Positions 14,797-22,872 of a stretch of 64,000 nucleotides of DNA are shown here, one piece after another. Origin of the DNA: a virus. The notes beneath the pieces are model-generated. The model was not told where the DNA came from. It did not search any database and worked only from the letters and a program-made list of their open reading frames with translations. Where the stretch lies: positions 104,428 to 168,427 of IMG/VR virus record IMGVR_UViG_3300013004_000026. One strand, given 5' to 3'. Made by a program: the position numbers and the translations under genes. Numbering within the stretch: position 1 is the stretch's first letter; each line of letters begins with the position of its first letter.

Positions 14797-15033
14797 CTAA
14801 TAACTTTTTGGAGGCAAAGCATCGCTGGCTAATTTTTTGAGCCAGCGTCTACGAGCTGCACTTTTGGCTTTTTTCCTGGCCGTAGTAGGTTTTTCATAAA
14901 ATTCACGCTCGCGCAGTTCTTGCAGTAACCCGCTTTCGGTAACTTTCTTTTTGAATTTGCGCAGTGCTTTTTCCACTTGGTCGTTGACCACTTCTACTCG
15001 TAAACCAGACAATTGGTTAGACTTAAATCTCAT
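14797..15033 (-). CDS. rpsU: Ribosomal protein bS21
   Basis: 78 residues from the ATG at 15033 (AGGAG 4 nt upstream). Contains the bS21 signature: VEVVNDQVEKALRKFKKKV, 'LREREFYEKPTTARKKAK', and a basic Arg/Lys C-terminus. bS21 helps select start sites on the 30S subunit. Phage bS21 copies occur in aquatic phages and could exchange into host ribosomes. This matters here because several phage genes seem to be leaderless or lack a clear Shine-Dalgarno site. Immediately downstream of clpX. Confidence 0.95.
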   Translation of the reverse strand: MRFKSNQLSGLRVEVVNDQVEKALRKFKKKVTESGLLQELREREFYEKPTTARKKAKSAARRRWLKKLASDALPPKSY

Positions 15034-15040
15034 AATTCTC

Positions 15041-16231
15041 CTATTGAGCAACAGTATTAATTATCATCGATTCATCAATGATTAAATCTTTAATGCCTTC
15101 TTTTTTCAGCTGAGTCATATTGAACAGCAAAGGCATCATGGTTGTTTCTAAAACAGCTTTGAGTCCTCGAGCACCTATACCCATGGCATGAGCCTGTTGA
15201 GCAATAGCAAGTACTGCACTGTCATCAAACTGTAATTCAATTCCGTCTGTTTGAAAAAAGAACTGCATCTGTGCCAGTAGACTATTTTTTGGTTCTAATA
15301 ACACTCGCATTAGATCTTCTAAATTCAAACTATGCAATGGTACCGTGACTGGAAACCTTCCAACAAATTCTGGAATCATGCCATAGCGCATGAAATCTTC
15401 AGCTGTGGCGCTGTCTGTGTGATTGGTTGTTTGCAAGTTAGTAAACCCAATGCTGCTGCCGCGTAATCGTTTGGCAATAATACCATCAAGCCCGTCAAAG
15501 GCTCCGCCGGCCACAAACAATATATTACTTGTATCAATTTCAACTGTTTCCAAAGCTGGATGCTTTTTATTTCCATTCATTGCAACACGACATTTTGTTC
15601 CTTCAACCATTTTAAGCAATGCCTGTTGTACACCTTCGCCCGACACATCTCTATGAAGACTAGCACTTTCACTCTTACGGCCAATTTTATCAATTTCATC
15701 AATAAACACAATGCCCTGCTCGCAGCGTTCTACATCATTGTCTGCTTCAGATAGCAAACGGCCAACCAAGGTTTCCACATCCTCGCCAACATAGCCGGCT
15801 TGTGTGAGGCTGGTAGCATCTGCAATTACAAATGGCACATTCAAATATCGTGCAATTGTTTTGGCCAACAGAGTTTTGCCAGACCCAGTAGGACCATAAA
15901 ATAACAGGTTACTTTTTTCAATTTCAATTTTAGGTTTGAAAAACACTCGTTTGTAGTGATTGACCACAGTAACGCACATGGCTATTTTGGCGGCGTCCTG
16001 CCCCACAATGTAGGTATCTAGAAATCGTTTGATTTTTACAGGATCAAGAGCTCGGCTGATTTTTTTATCAGACTTGATATTTTCAATGCGTTCTTTGTCA
16101 AGAATGTTGGCACACAGTTCAATGCATTCATTGCAAATTGCAGCTTCATTGGCCACAATCAGTTTGTCAACTTCACTGCGAGCCTTGCCGCAAAAATCGC
16201 AGCTCATGTGCTGCACTTGATTTTCAGCCAT
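15041..16231 (-). CDS. clpX: ClpX AAA+ unfoldase
   Basis: 396 residues, near full length (E. coli 424). Zinc-binding domain C11/C14/C33/C36, Walker A GPTGSGKT (113-120), pore loop GYVG (146-149), Walker B VFIDEID (175-181), the RDVSGEGVQQALLK segment, and a sensor-II GIGARG. The IGF loop that docks ClpP is kept (261-263), so it should pair with host ClpP; no phage ClpP is in the window. Likely reprograms host proteolysis together with ClpS. Overlaps the preceding gene by 8 bp. Confidence 0.96.
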   Translation of the reverse strand: MAENQVQHMSCDFCGKARSEVDKLIVANEAAICNECIELCANILDKERIENIKSDKKISRALDPVKIKRFLDTYIVGQDAAKIAMCVTVVNHYKRVFFKPKIEIEKSNLLFYGPTGSGKTLLAKTIARYLNVPFVIADATSLTQAGYVGEDVETLVGRLLSEADNDVERCEQGIVFIDEIDKIGRKSESASLHRDVSGEGVQQALLKMVEGTKCRVAMNGNKKHPALETVEIDTSNILFVAGGAFDGLDGIIAKRLRGSSIGFTNLQTTNHTDSATAEDFMRYGMIPEFVGRFPVTVPLHSLNLEDLMRVLLEPKNSLLAQMQFFFQTDGIELQFDDSAVLAIAQQAHAMGIGARGLKAVLETTMMPLLFNMTQLKKEGIKDLIIDESMIINTVAQ

Positions 16232-16586
16232 AATTTTTGATAAAGAAGTCCATGGGTGACTCTATCTTTTGCTTGTTTGCCAAGAAAGACTTGTTTCCGT
16301 AGTAGTACACATTTGGTGCTTTGAGCAACTGTTTCTTTATGTGATCCACTGCGCTGTTTGCTGTGTTTAGAATAATTGTGTCAACACTGTTAATGGCCTG
16401 TACTAGCCAGATTTCATCCAACATGATGTCACTGTAGATGTAAACATTGAGATTCAAGGGTGCAGTTTTGCACCACAGAGCAAGGGTATCAATGTCATTC
16501 CAGTCTGCATCAATGATAAGCACTGACGGAAAGTCATCATCAACAAAGTCTGGTGGAGTTACAAAATTACTATAATGTTGTGTCAT
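16224..16586 (-). CDS. Hypothetical protein (120 aa)
   Basis: Starts at ATG 16586 (17-bp overlap with the upstream gene; a start at 16613 would overlap by 44 bp). Alternating strands and helices (SVLIIDADWND, LNVYIYSDI, VDTIILNTANSAVDHIKKQL, NVYYYGNKSFL) suggest a Rossmann-like or response-regulator-like fold, but no catalytic motif is visible. Coupled to clpX. Function unknown. Confidence 0.6.
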   Translation of the reverse strand: MTQHYSNFVTPPDFVDDDFPSVLIIDADWNDIDTLALWCKTAPLNLNVYIYSDIMLDEIWLVQAINSVDTIILNTANSAVDHIKKQLLKAPNVYYYGNKSFLANKQKIESPMDFFIKNYG

Positions 16587-18510
16587 TGCGTTTGAGATGT
16601 TGTTCAATTTCATCTTTTTCAGTTTGACTTAGATCATCCACATCAGTTTCACCTTTGCGAATGCTGTCAATCAAATGTTCGATATACGCTTGGTTGTAGG
16701 CCAATCTGTCATTGCCAGTTTTATCAATTTCAATCCACTTGCTGTTGTTCCATTTGAACAGTCTGCTTGGCAAATAATCTACTCGTAGAAAAATGTCACC
16801 TTTTTGCGGACTGGCAGGAAATTCAATTCCAAAATCTGCGTTCTCGTTGTGATCTGTGACTGGTGCTGTGTACTTGCTAAAATAGCGTTGTTCGTAACCT
16901 AGTTTTGGATCATAGTTTGTTTCTTCGCCTGCTATGATTTGTTCTGGAGCAGGTGGCTCTGGGTCGGGCATTTGAACAACTATTTCTTCAGCCACTTCTT
17001 CCACCAGTACTGGAGGAGGCAGAGGAATCTGTGTCAATGCTGCATTTAATTTTTCGTTGCGTTCTTGTGCCAGTGCCACTGCTGCCTGCAAATCAGATTG
17101 CAAACTTTCAATGTATTGTTTTAACTGTGCCACTTCGGTGTCACTGTTGGTAAGCTGTATGCGCAGTTTGGCCGCTGTGTTATTGGCAGTGATTAGATCT
17201 TGTGCAAGTTGTGTTTTATCAGCAGTCAAGTCTTGATTGGTTGCTGTGGTAGCGTTTATGGCAATCTGCAGGTCGCTCTTGACCTGTTCGGCCTGTGCCA
17301 ATTGAGCTTCAAGTTCTGCTCGGCGCTGTTCAGTTTCAGTGACTCTGGCCTCTACTTGCAAAAACTCTTGAGCAAGATTATCTAAAAATTCCTGTTGCTC
17401 GCGCACTTTGACTGCCAACTGTTCTTCAGATTCTGACACTGTTTTGGCTTGTTCTACCATGGCATCGACATCTATTGCAGAATCAATCTCAGCCAGTTTT
17501 TCATTGGCTTCTTGAGTCAGGCGTTCAGCTTCTTCTGCGTCCAGGGCCTTGGCAATCATCCGGCCGCGCCAGAAAAAGCGTTCAACTTCTTCAAGTTCTT
17601 TCTTCTCGCGTTCTTCCTCTGAAAGAGGATGTTCTTGTTCGGTTATTTCTGCTGGCTCTGGTGCCTGTACAGGACTTTTTTCTTTTGGTTCAAACACCGT
17701 GCGTTCAATTGGGCCTGGCCGGTCTTCTTCATCATGTATCCAACCGCCGCGACCTTGCCTAGCCCATTCCAGTTGTTTGTTGCCTGCGAGAATGAGTGTG
17801 AGAGCCAACGGATCAAACACAATAACAATCAAGATGATCACCCAGCGCACTGCGGCTTCCAGCATGTTCTGGCTGGCAGCATCTCCGTAGATCAGGGCCG
17901 CAATGTATTTGATAGGCCCAACTTCTGCCTCCACTTTTCGGAATTCAGCTCGCAGTGGCGCGGCCTCTTGGCTAAGGGCAGTAATAGTTTTCTGTTCGGC
18001 CTGGATCTCAGACTGAAGTCTGACTCGTTCTTTCTGCTGTGAGCGACGGATTTGCACAGCCTTATCGGCACCTTTTTCATCACTGCTTCGGCCCATGACC
18101 TGGTCCACAGCTTCATCCATCTGTTTAAGAGCTTTACGATTGGCCTCAATATTGTCTTTGGAGATTTGAATTTTTTCATCATATATGGCAACCCGAGCCA
18201 TGGCGTCACCTGACACTAGACTTTGGTCACCGTGTGCTTTGGAGAGGAATCCAAAGATGCCCATGCTTGTGAGTAGCATGAGGAATATGATAGCAGGAAT
18301 GAGATACAGCTTGAATGCCATGCCGACCCGCTGCCAGTTGTTGTGCAACCAAACAGTTGCTACAATTTTACCTGCTTCTAGTGCACCGCCCATGATCATG
18401 ACGGGAACAACTGCGGCTGCAAAAATGGCTGTGAGACCTACCACTGAATAGTAGGCAGCAATGGCTGAGATTAGTACAGCCACTATGAGAATTAGGTATC
18501 CAAAGATCAT
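16570..18510 (-). CDS. Polytopic membrane protein with long coiled coil
   Basis: 646 residues. Membrane spans near 3-22, 28-48, 70-92 and 218-242 (WVIILIVIVFDPLALTLILAG). A helical segment of about 120 residues separates spans 3 and 4, and a long coiled coil (about 290-490, E/Q/A/L-rich) follows. The C-terminus has a globular motif (PQKGDIFLRVDYLPSRLFKWN) of the kind found in phage structural proteins. Probably a membrane-anchored phage assembly or inner-membrane protein; family not named. The start lies right after a late-type motif. Confidence 0.65.
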   Translation of the reverse strand: MIFGYLILIVAVLISAIAAYYSVVGLTAIFAAAVVPVMIMGGALEAGKIVATVWLHNNWQRVGMAFKLYLIPAIIFLMLLTSMGIFGFLSKAHGDQSLVSGDAMARVAIYDEKIQISKDNIEANRKALKQMDEAVDQVMGRSSDEKGADKAVQIRRSQQKERVRLQSEIQAEQKTITALSQEAAPLRAEFRKVEAEVGPIKYIAALIYGDAASQNMLEAAVRWVIILIVIVFDPLALTLILAGNKQLEWARQGRGGWIHDEEDRPGPIERTVFEPKEKSPVQAPEPAEITEQEHPLSEEEREKKELEEVERFFWRGRMIAKALDAEEAERLTQEANEKLAEIDSAIDVDAMVEQAKTVSESEEQLAVKVREQQEFLDNLAQEFLQVEARVTETEQRRAELEAQLAQAEQVKSDLQIAINATTATNQDLTADKTQLAQDLITANNTAAKLRIQLTNSDTEVAQLKQYIESLQSDLQAAVALAQERNEKLNAALTQIPLPPPVLVEEVAEEIVVQMPDPEPPAPEQIIAGEETNYDPKLGYEQRYFSKYTAPVTDHNENADFGIEFPASPQKGDIFLRVDYLPSRLFKWNNSKWIEIDKTGNDRLAYNQAYIEHLIDSIRKGETDVDDLSQTEKDEIEQHLKRNDTTL

Positions 18511-18514
18511 ATGA

Positions 18515-18521
18515 TATTTAC
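18515..18521 (-). promoter_or_regulatory. Late-type motif GTAAATA abutting a start codon
   Basis: Ends 4 nt before the ATG at 18510, and no ribosome-binding site is visible between them. Confidence 0.35.
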
Positions 18522-18581
18522 CAAGGGTTTGGCACTATATTACACGATTTATCAGGCTAGTGCAACTCAAACGGTAAATTA

Positions 18582-20045
18582 TCAAAACTCAATGGTGCGT
18601 ATTTTTGTTGTGATTTGCCAATCAATGGTACTGGTGACTGCTGCGCCCGTGGGTGCTTCTAGTCGTAGCACCAGATCCTGGCTGCCGGCTGTGACATTAG
18701 CTTGAAGAAAAACCTTGCTGGCATTCACGGCGCCGGCTGGCCAATTGGTCGCATCTGAATTGTACGCAGTTTCCTGCAACACCTGATCCAACACAGTCCA
18801 ATTGCCGGTGCTTGATGCATAGCTGATGGTGGCAATCCATCTCTTGCGTAGGCGTTTGACCACTGGTGGATTTACCGCAGGATCTGTTACATAGACTCCT
18901 TGCACATGAAATTCCACATCTGATTGCTGATTGTTGGTGTAGGCCAGTGGAAAACCTCCCAGGGCTGAGTGATACGCAGTGAGACTGATGTTGGCTCTGT
19001 CACCGCCTGCAAAGCCGGCGTAAGTTTGAGTAAATTTATGGGCCACAACCACTTCCCTGAAGGAGTCTAACTCTCCACCATATTCAGTCCACTGGGAAGT
19101 GATTGCTGGGCTGATTGTGTAGGTTCCGGTACTGCTGTCATTCATCACAGGGTCAAAAGATCGTCCAAGGCCTGTGGAAGAAATCCTTCCGGCCACGGAC
19201 TGGTTATACCCGACGGTGGCTCCAAATGTACCTTGCGAATTGCTTCTAAGATTCAAAACCAGGGTGGTACTGCCGGATCTTGCTGTGTAATGAGTCATTT
19301 CAGTCTGCCCCACAACACCTGATCCAATTACCGAAATTCTTGCACGAGTACCTGCTGATCCGCCGCTGGCATCTTCTCCTGCAAAGTCTATGTTGCCATA
19401 AATCTCGCCACTGGTCACTGTGGTGTCAGGCGAACGCACGAATTGTATGGTAGTTGTGTCCGTGCCAGTCATGATCAAATTGCCACTGGCATTGATGTTG
19501 CCTACAGAAATATTGCCTTCGCCTACAAAAACATTACTGGCTATCACACCTCCATTGGCCAAGATATTGCCAGTGATATAATCAATATTTGATTGTATGG
19601 CTTGCACATTGCTGTAGGTGGCACTGATGTTGGCATTGGCTGCACTGACATTGTTTTGTAAACTTATGATGTTGGCATTGGCCAAAGAGATGCTGATATT
19701 AGCGGCAGCTATGTTACTTTGTAAACTTGCAATGTTTAGGTTAGCTGCGGTTGTATTGGCATTGATGCTGGTGATAGTGGGATCAACAGGTAAGTAAGCA
19801 GCCACAACAACATTGCCATAACTGCCCGCCACAATAATAGCAGATGTTAAGCCTGCGTCTACATAGGTTTTCATGCTGCTGTTTGCTGAAACAATGGCTG
19901 CATTGGCTGCATTGACATTGCCGATCATGTCGGTGGCAAAAGTGGCCAGGTTAAGTGCAGAGTTTCCAATGGCCAGTTGTCCATACACCGTGGTACTACC
20001 TATTACTCTCAAATTGCCTGCTACGCTGTAATCTTGTTGTGCCAT
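18582..20045 (-). CDS. Tail-fibre-like structural protein
   Basis: 487 residues. Starts with MAQQDYSVAGNLRVIGSTTVYGQL, typical of phage fibres; residues 60-140 are Asn/Ala/Ile repeats (NANIISLQNNVSAANANIS, SNIAAANISIS) of about 16 residues, likely a trimeric helical or beta stalk. The C-terminal ~330 residues are a beta-rich domain (GSTTLVLNLRSNS, HKFTQTYAGFAGG). A receptor-binding or stalk role is inferred. Paired with the ILEI-domain protein upstream. Confidence 0.75.
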   Translation of the reverse strand: MAQQDYSVAGNLRVIGSTTVYGQLAIGNSALNLATFATDMIGNVNAANAAIVSANSSMKTYVDAGLTSAIIVAGSYGNVVVAAYLPVDPTITSINANTTAANLNIASLQSNIAAANISISLANANIISLQNNVSAANANISATYSNVQAIQSNIDYITGNILANGGVIASNVFVGEGNISVGNINASGNLIMTGTDTTTIQFVRSPDTTVTSGEIYGNIDFAGEDASGGSAGTRARISVIGSGVVGQTEMTHYTARSGSTTLVLNLRSNSQGTFGATVGYNQSVAGRISSTGLGRSFDPVMNDSSTGTYTISPAITSQWTEYGGELDSFREVVVAHKFTQTYAGFAGGDRANISLTAYHSALGGFPLAYTNNQQSDVEFHVQGVYVTDPAVNPPVVKRLRKRWIATISYASSTGNWTVLDQVLQETAYNSDATNWPAGAVNASKVFLQANVTAGSQDLVLRLEAPTGAAVTSTIDWQITTKIRTIEF

Positions 20046-20058
20046 TTTTGCAATCTGA

Positions 20059-20139
20059 TTAGTTCACTGTCACAGCAACATAACATCCTGCTGCCAAGGC
20101 TGTGAAACAAGTGTAGTCGAGGTGGAATGCAATATTCAT
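20059..20139 (-). CDS. Possible 26-residue leader peptide gene
   Basis: Encodes a 26-residue hydrophobic peptide (MNIAFHLDYTCFTALAAGCY...) with AGGAC 5 nt before the ATG and a late-type motif 18 bp upstream. It stops 13 bp before the fibre gene's ATG, which lacks a Shine-Dalgarno site of its own, so translational coupling is plausible. Could equally be an untranslated leader. Confidence 0.3.
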   Translation of the reverse strand: MNIAFHLDYTCFTALAAGCYVAVTVN

Positions 20140-20157
20140 AATGTTGTCCTGTTTGGG

Positions 20158-20164
20158 TATTTAC
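20158..20164 (-). promoter_or_regulatory. Late-type promoter motif GTAAATA(C)
   Basis: Overlaps the stop of the ILEI-domain gene and lies 18 bp upstream of the small ORF at 20139 and 112 bp upstream of the fibre gene. Confidence 0.45.
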
Positions 20165-20820
20165 TAAATTTTTTCGCCAATAAAAATGTGACTTTGTCTT
20201 TGTGATACCCAAGTATTGCTGTTAGTTGATCCGTAACCTGTGTTGATTGCTGAGCGTATACCCGCATCCAGTCCCGATGCATCATATACTACCAACACCG
20301 CAATGCGGTCACTGGCCACTGCACCCAACGCACTTGCTAGTGCGGCGCGGGCTCCTGGTGCTCCACCTGTATCCCATGTATCATACTGGGTAGGACCAGA
20401 AACGACATCACCGTATGAATCTAGCACTACCAAAGTATGTCCACGCAGGGCTGTATTTGCCACTGTAATATCGTTGACCACAATTCTGGCATTTTGATAA
20501 CTGGGAACATCGTAGGTTGATGACTCGGCATAGATCTTGTTACCACTCACATACTGTGTGGTTGATATTGCTACATTTGTGCCAAATGCTTCGTAGAATG
20601 TAAATGTGGATACTGTTTCAATCCACGGGCGTCCAACTACAAGTCCGCCTGCATTGGGATTGTTAATTATGGCATTGCTGTTAAACTGTGTGGGTAACAA
20701 TGTCAAATCATAAGTTGCTCTAGGGTCGCCTACAGCGGCTCTGTTGGCAGCGGCCAGATCCAATTTGGCCTTTTGCCTAAGCTCTTTTGTTGCCAGTGTC
20801 GATATGCCGTTTGCAGCCAT
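20164..20820 (-). CDS. Structural protein with ILEI/FAM3-like domain
   Basis: 218 residues. The C-terminal ~120 residues carry the ILEI/PANDER-type pattern: a strand-rich start (NARIVVNDITVANTALRGHTLVVLD), 'SYGDVVSGPTQYDTW', 'ALASALGAVASDRIAVLVVYDASGL' and a closing strand. This lectin-like fold occurs in eukaryotic cytokine-like proteins and in tips of some phage tail proteins. The N-terminal ~100 residues are probably for attachment. Likely a virion tail component; ligand unknown. Confidence 0.6.
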   Translation of the reverse strand: MAANGISTLATKELRQKAKLDLAAANRAAVGDPRATYDLTLLPTQFNSNAIINNPNAGGLVVGRPWIETVSTFTFYEAFGTNVAISTTQYVSGNKIYAESSTYDVPSYQNARIVVNDITVANTALRGHTLVVLDSYGDVVSGPTQYDTWDTGGAPGARAALASALGAVASDRIAVLVVYDASGLDAGIRSAINTGYGSTNSNTWVSQRQSHIFIGEKI

Positions 20821-20841
20821 TATTTTATTCCCTGATAAGAG

Positions 20842-20849
20842 TATTTATG
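20842..20849 (-). promoter_or_regulatory. Late-type promoter motif CATAAATA
   Basis: 21 bp upstream of the ATG at 20820, with AGGGA between. It overlaps the upstream flank of the divergent sigma-70 promoter at 20853-20881, so late leftward and early rightward transcription diverge here. Confidence 0.55.
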
Positions 20850-20852
20850 GTG

Positions 20853-20881
20853 TTGACTGTTTGAACTGTTTATGTTATATT
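20853..20881 (+). promoter_or_regulatory. Sigma-70 promoter, leaderless geometry
   Basis: TTGACT (20853-20858), 17-bp spacer, TATATT (20876-20881). Only 5 nt separate the -10 from the ATG at 20887, so the transcript should begin at the start codon. Confidence 0.65.
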
Positions 20882-20886
20882 CAGGC

Positions 20887-21456
20887 ATGAACATCCAAAC
20901 TTTGCCCACTCTGCTGGAATCAGCTGAAATCACCTGCCCAAGTTCGGGCAATCAACGAGCCTACGCTGATCTAATAGAAGAAAGTGCTTGTGCCATTGCG
21001 CAGAATCAATTTGCCGAACAGTATCGCAAGTCGCGTTCGGTCAAAAGCACCGAGGATTTTGCCTTGATTGAAAACGGGCGCACCATCTACATTGATGTAA
21101 AAACTCGTCAGCTGGGCACGGATCTAAACATGCCCAACATGATCAGTGTGGACAAGTTAAACAAACTGTTGGATGATGTTGACACAGAATTGTACTACTG
21201 GATGATTGACTATGAAGTGCGTGAGGATGGCTCTGCACAGGTCACGCATACCGAAATGCGAGCTGTATGGGACTTGCCCTGGTCGGCCCTGGCTATTCAA
21301 AACCTTGGGCTAGGGCAGTTGCAAATTGCCAATTGGTCTGCAATGAATCAACCCGGCTTGCCCAGGGCCGCATGGCATGCACAACTCAAACAGGAAATGC
21401 GGGCATTTTACACCCGTCAAGCTCAAAAGTTCCTGGATTTGGCCAGCAAAATCTAG
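20887..21456 (+). CDS. PD-(D/E)xK nuclease-like protein
   Basis: 189 residues from ATG 20887. Motif EDFALIENGRTIYIDVKT gives the D57...D70-x-K72 arrangement of PD-(D/E)xK nucleases on a beta-hairpin; the surrounding helices fit a small restriction-endonuclease-like fold. An ATG at 20872 is in frame but lies inside the promoter. Encoded opposite to the neighbouring late genes from a host-type promoter, so probably early; may attack host DNA or act as a homing or restriction-like enzyme. Specificity unknown. Confidence 0.6.
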   Translation: MNIQTLPTLLESAEITCPSSGNQRAYADLIEESACAIAQNQFAEQYRKSRSVKSTEDFALIENGRTIYIDVKTRQLGTDLNMPNMISVDKLNKLLDDVDTELYYWMIDYEVREDGSAQVTHTEMRAVWDLPWSALAIQNLGLGQLQIANWSAMNQPGLPRAAWHAQLKQEMRAFYTRQAQKFLDLASKI

Positions 21457-21561
21457 CACAAAAACTGTTGCAAAAAAGTAACACTTTTGTACTACTTTTA
21501 GCCCTGCAAAATCAACAGGTTAGTGGGCACTAACTTAGCATTTTTGCAACAATTCAAACGG

Positions 21562-21590
21562 TTGACCGTTTTGGCCCGTTTTGCTATAAT
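21562..21590 (+). promoter_or_regulatory. Consensus sigma-70 promoter, leaderless geometry
   Basis: TTGACC (21562-21567), 17-bp spacer, TATAAT (21585-21590). The ATG at 21597 is 6 nt after the -10, exactly where transcription normally starts. A TTTTGCAACAA element at 21542-21552 precedes it and recurs near two other early promoters. Confidence 0.8.
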
Positions 21591-21596
21591 AATGAC

Positions 21597-21923
21597 ATGA
21601 ACTTACAAAAGCCCACTCGCAAAAGACGCCAGGACACCAACCATGCTGTTTACTGTATTACCAATACAGTGACAGGTGCTCAGTACATTGGCATCACAGT
21701 ATGCGGTGGCAATGTACGCAAGGCACTCAAAGTGCGCATCCAAAAACATGTTCGCCGCGCTGTTACAGAAAACAAAGATTGGGAATTGTGCAAGAGCATC
21801 CGTGAATACGGTACACTTGCACACACCTATGGACTTGTTGAAATTGTGCGTGGCCGCAAGCCAGCTCATGCTCGTGAGCGCGAACTGATCCGTACTTACA
21901 ACCCTCAACTCAACTCACACTAA
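21597..21923 (+). CDS. GIY-YIG family nuclease-like protein
   Basis: 108 residues. HAVYCITNTVTGAQYIGIT supplies the two paired strands of the GIY-YIG fold (VYC at 18-20, YIG at 30-32), with Arg/Lys-rich helices and a C-terminal ARERELIRTYNPQLN, like the E...N end of GIY-YIG domains. The first Gly-Ile is replaced by Ala-Val. A minimal stand-alone nuclease, possibly for host DNA breakdown or homing. Predicted leaderless mRNA. Confidence 0.72.
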   Translation: MNLQKPTRKRRQDTNHAVYCITNTVTGAQYIGITVCGGNVRKALKVRIQKHVRRAVTENKDWELCKSIREYGTLAHTYGLVEIVRGRKPAHARERELIRTYNPQLNSH

Positions 21924-21932
21924 GGAGGCAAT

Positions 21933-22166
21933 ATGATCACAATTGATCCACGAGCCATAGCAGAAAAGTTTATCCGCCACGGTGGTGCGTTTGATCGTGG
22001 CAGTGCAGACAGCTACTACCATCGTCCGGCCCGTCCGCATTACTTTGCAGGTGATACCTATGCAAGTGATCCTATCACTGCCGAGCCCGGCTCGCCTGAA
22101 TACGAAGCCTACATGGCAGGCTATGAGTACAACGAAGCACACGGTGACAAAAAAGACTGGGGTTAA
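21933..22166 (+). CDS. Small early protein (77 aa)
   Basis: Soluble, Tyr/Ala/Gly/His-rich protein (SADSYYHRPARPHYFAGD) beginning 9 bp after the nuclease stop with AAGGAGG 5 nt upstream. No family recognised. Part of the plus-strand early operon. Confidence 0.6.
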   Translation: MITIDPRAIAEKFIRHGGAFDRGSADSYYHRPARPHYFAGDTYASDPITAEPGSPEYEAYMAGYEYNEAHGDKKDWG

Positions 22167-22167
22167 C

Positions 22168-22368
22168 ATGTCCTACACTGTTTTCAAACACAATCAAGAA
22201 TACGGCCCCCGCAAGGGGCTGGAAGGTCCGTTTCATTTTGCCAATGGACGAGTGTTGTACTACGATGTCCGAGCAGGCGAGTACTGGGATCCCCGCACCG
22301 ACTTTTATGTTGAGCGCGAGGAAGTGGACATGCTACACTGCATGACTGTTGAACTACTAAGGGCTTGA
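22168..22368 (+). CDS. Small early protein (66 aa)
   Basis: Begins MSYTVFKHNQEYGPRKGLEGPF 1 bp after the previous stop; acidic and aromatic, no motif. The in-frame extension upstream to 21982 overlaps the preceding gene and is rejected. Function unknown. Confidence 0.55.
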   Translation: MSYTVFKHNQEYGPRKGLEGPFHFANGRVLYYDVRAGEYWDPRTDFYVEREEVDMLHCMTVELLRA

Positions 22369-22369
22369 T

Positions 22370-22585
22370 ATGAACATTGAGATTCAAGGACTCACACCCA
22401 AACAAATGGCGCTGGCAGACATCATGTGGGCTATCAGTAGCCGCGAAGGCGTGGAGAGCTTTATTAGCACACTGCCCCGATCGGATCAGCGTGACTGCCG
22501 TACCATAATTGAACTCATGCAATTGGCGTTCGCAGATGAGATCACGGATACCACAGAAGCACAAGAACTGCTATCACAGTTTTAA
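22370..22585 (+). CDS. Small early helical protein (71 aa)
   Basis: Acidic helical protein (KQMALADIMWAISSREGVESFI, RTIIELMQLAFADEITD). Last gene of the plus-strand island; ends 19 bp before a strong terminator. Function unknown. Confidence 0.6.
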   Translation: MNIEIQGLTPKQMALADIMWAISSREGVESFISTLPRSDQRDCRTIIELMQLAFADEITDTTEAQELLSQF

Positions 22586-22604
22586 CTGCACAACACAAAA
22601 CAAC

Positions 22605-22628
22605 AAGCCCGCTTCGGCGGGCTTTTTT
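22605..22628 (+). terminator. Rho-independent terminator of the early island
   Basis: 8-bp stem AAGCCCGC/GCGGGCTT with a UUCG tetraloop followed by TTTTT. Closes the plus-strand early operon just before the convergent minus-strand gene ending at 22633; on the minus strand it is less clear. Confidence 0.88.
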
Positions 22629-22632
22629 GTGA

Positions 22633-22872
22633 CTAGTGTATGGTGCCGTCTGTATCAAAGTCCAGCATGTTGATGTCTTTGATTCCTAATACCTTGAGAA
22701 TCTTCTTTACCACTGGTGGGGGATTGAGATTGAATTCGTTGGGCGTGAACATGTGTTTGAGTTCGCCGTCGGGCCCAATAATAAACCCGTAGTCGTTTTC
22801 GTCAGCAAGGTCTTCCAGTGCCTCAAGTTCTTCTACTTCTACTTCTTGGTCTTTTTGAATTTTGTTGGTCAT
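22633..22872 (-). CDS. Small acidic phage protein (79 aa)
   Basis: Acidic N-terminus (EVEVEELEALEDLADENDYG) then a small domain (FIIGPDGELKHMF, VVKKILKVLGI). GGAGG lies 9 nt upstream of the ATG. Overlaps the end of the metalloprotease-like gene by 50 bp. Function unknown. Confidence 0.6.
   Translation of the reverse strand: MTNKIQKDQEVEVEELEALEDLADENDYGFIIGPDGELKHMFTPNEFNLNPPPVVKKILKVLGIKDINMLDFDTDGTIH

Noticed and set aside
21982-22167. Longer upstream form of the 66-residue early gene
   Set aside because: Overlaps the preceding gene fully; the ATG at 22168 follows the previous stop by 1 bp.
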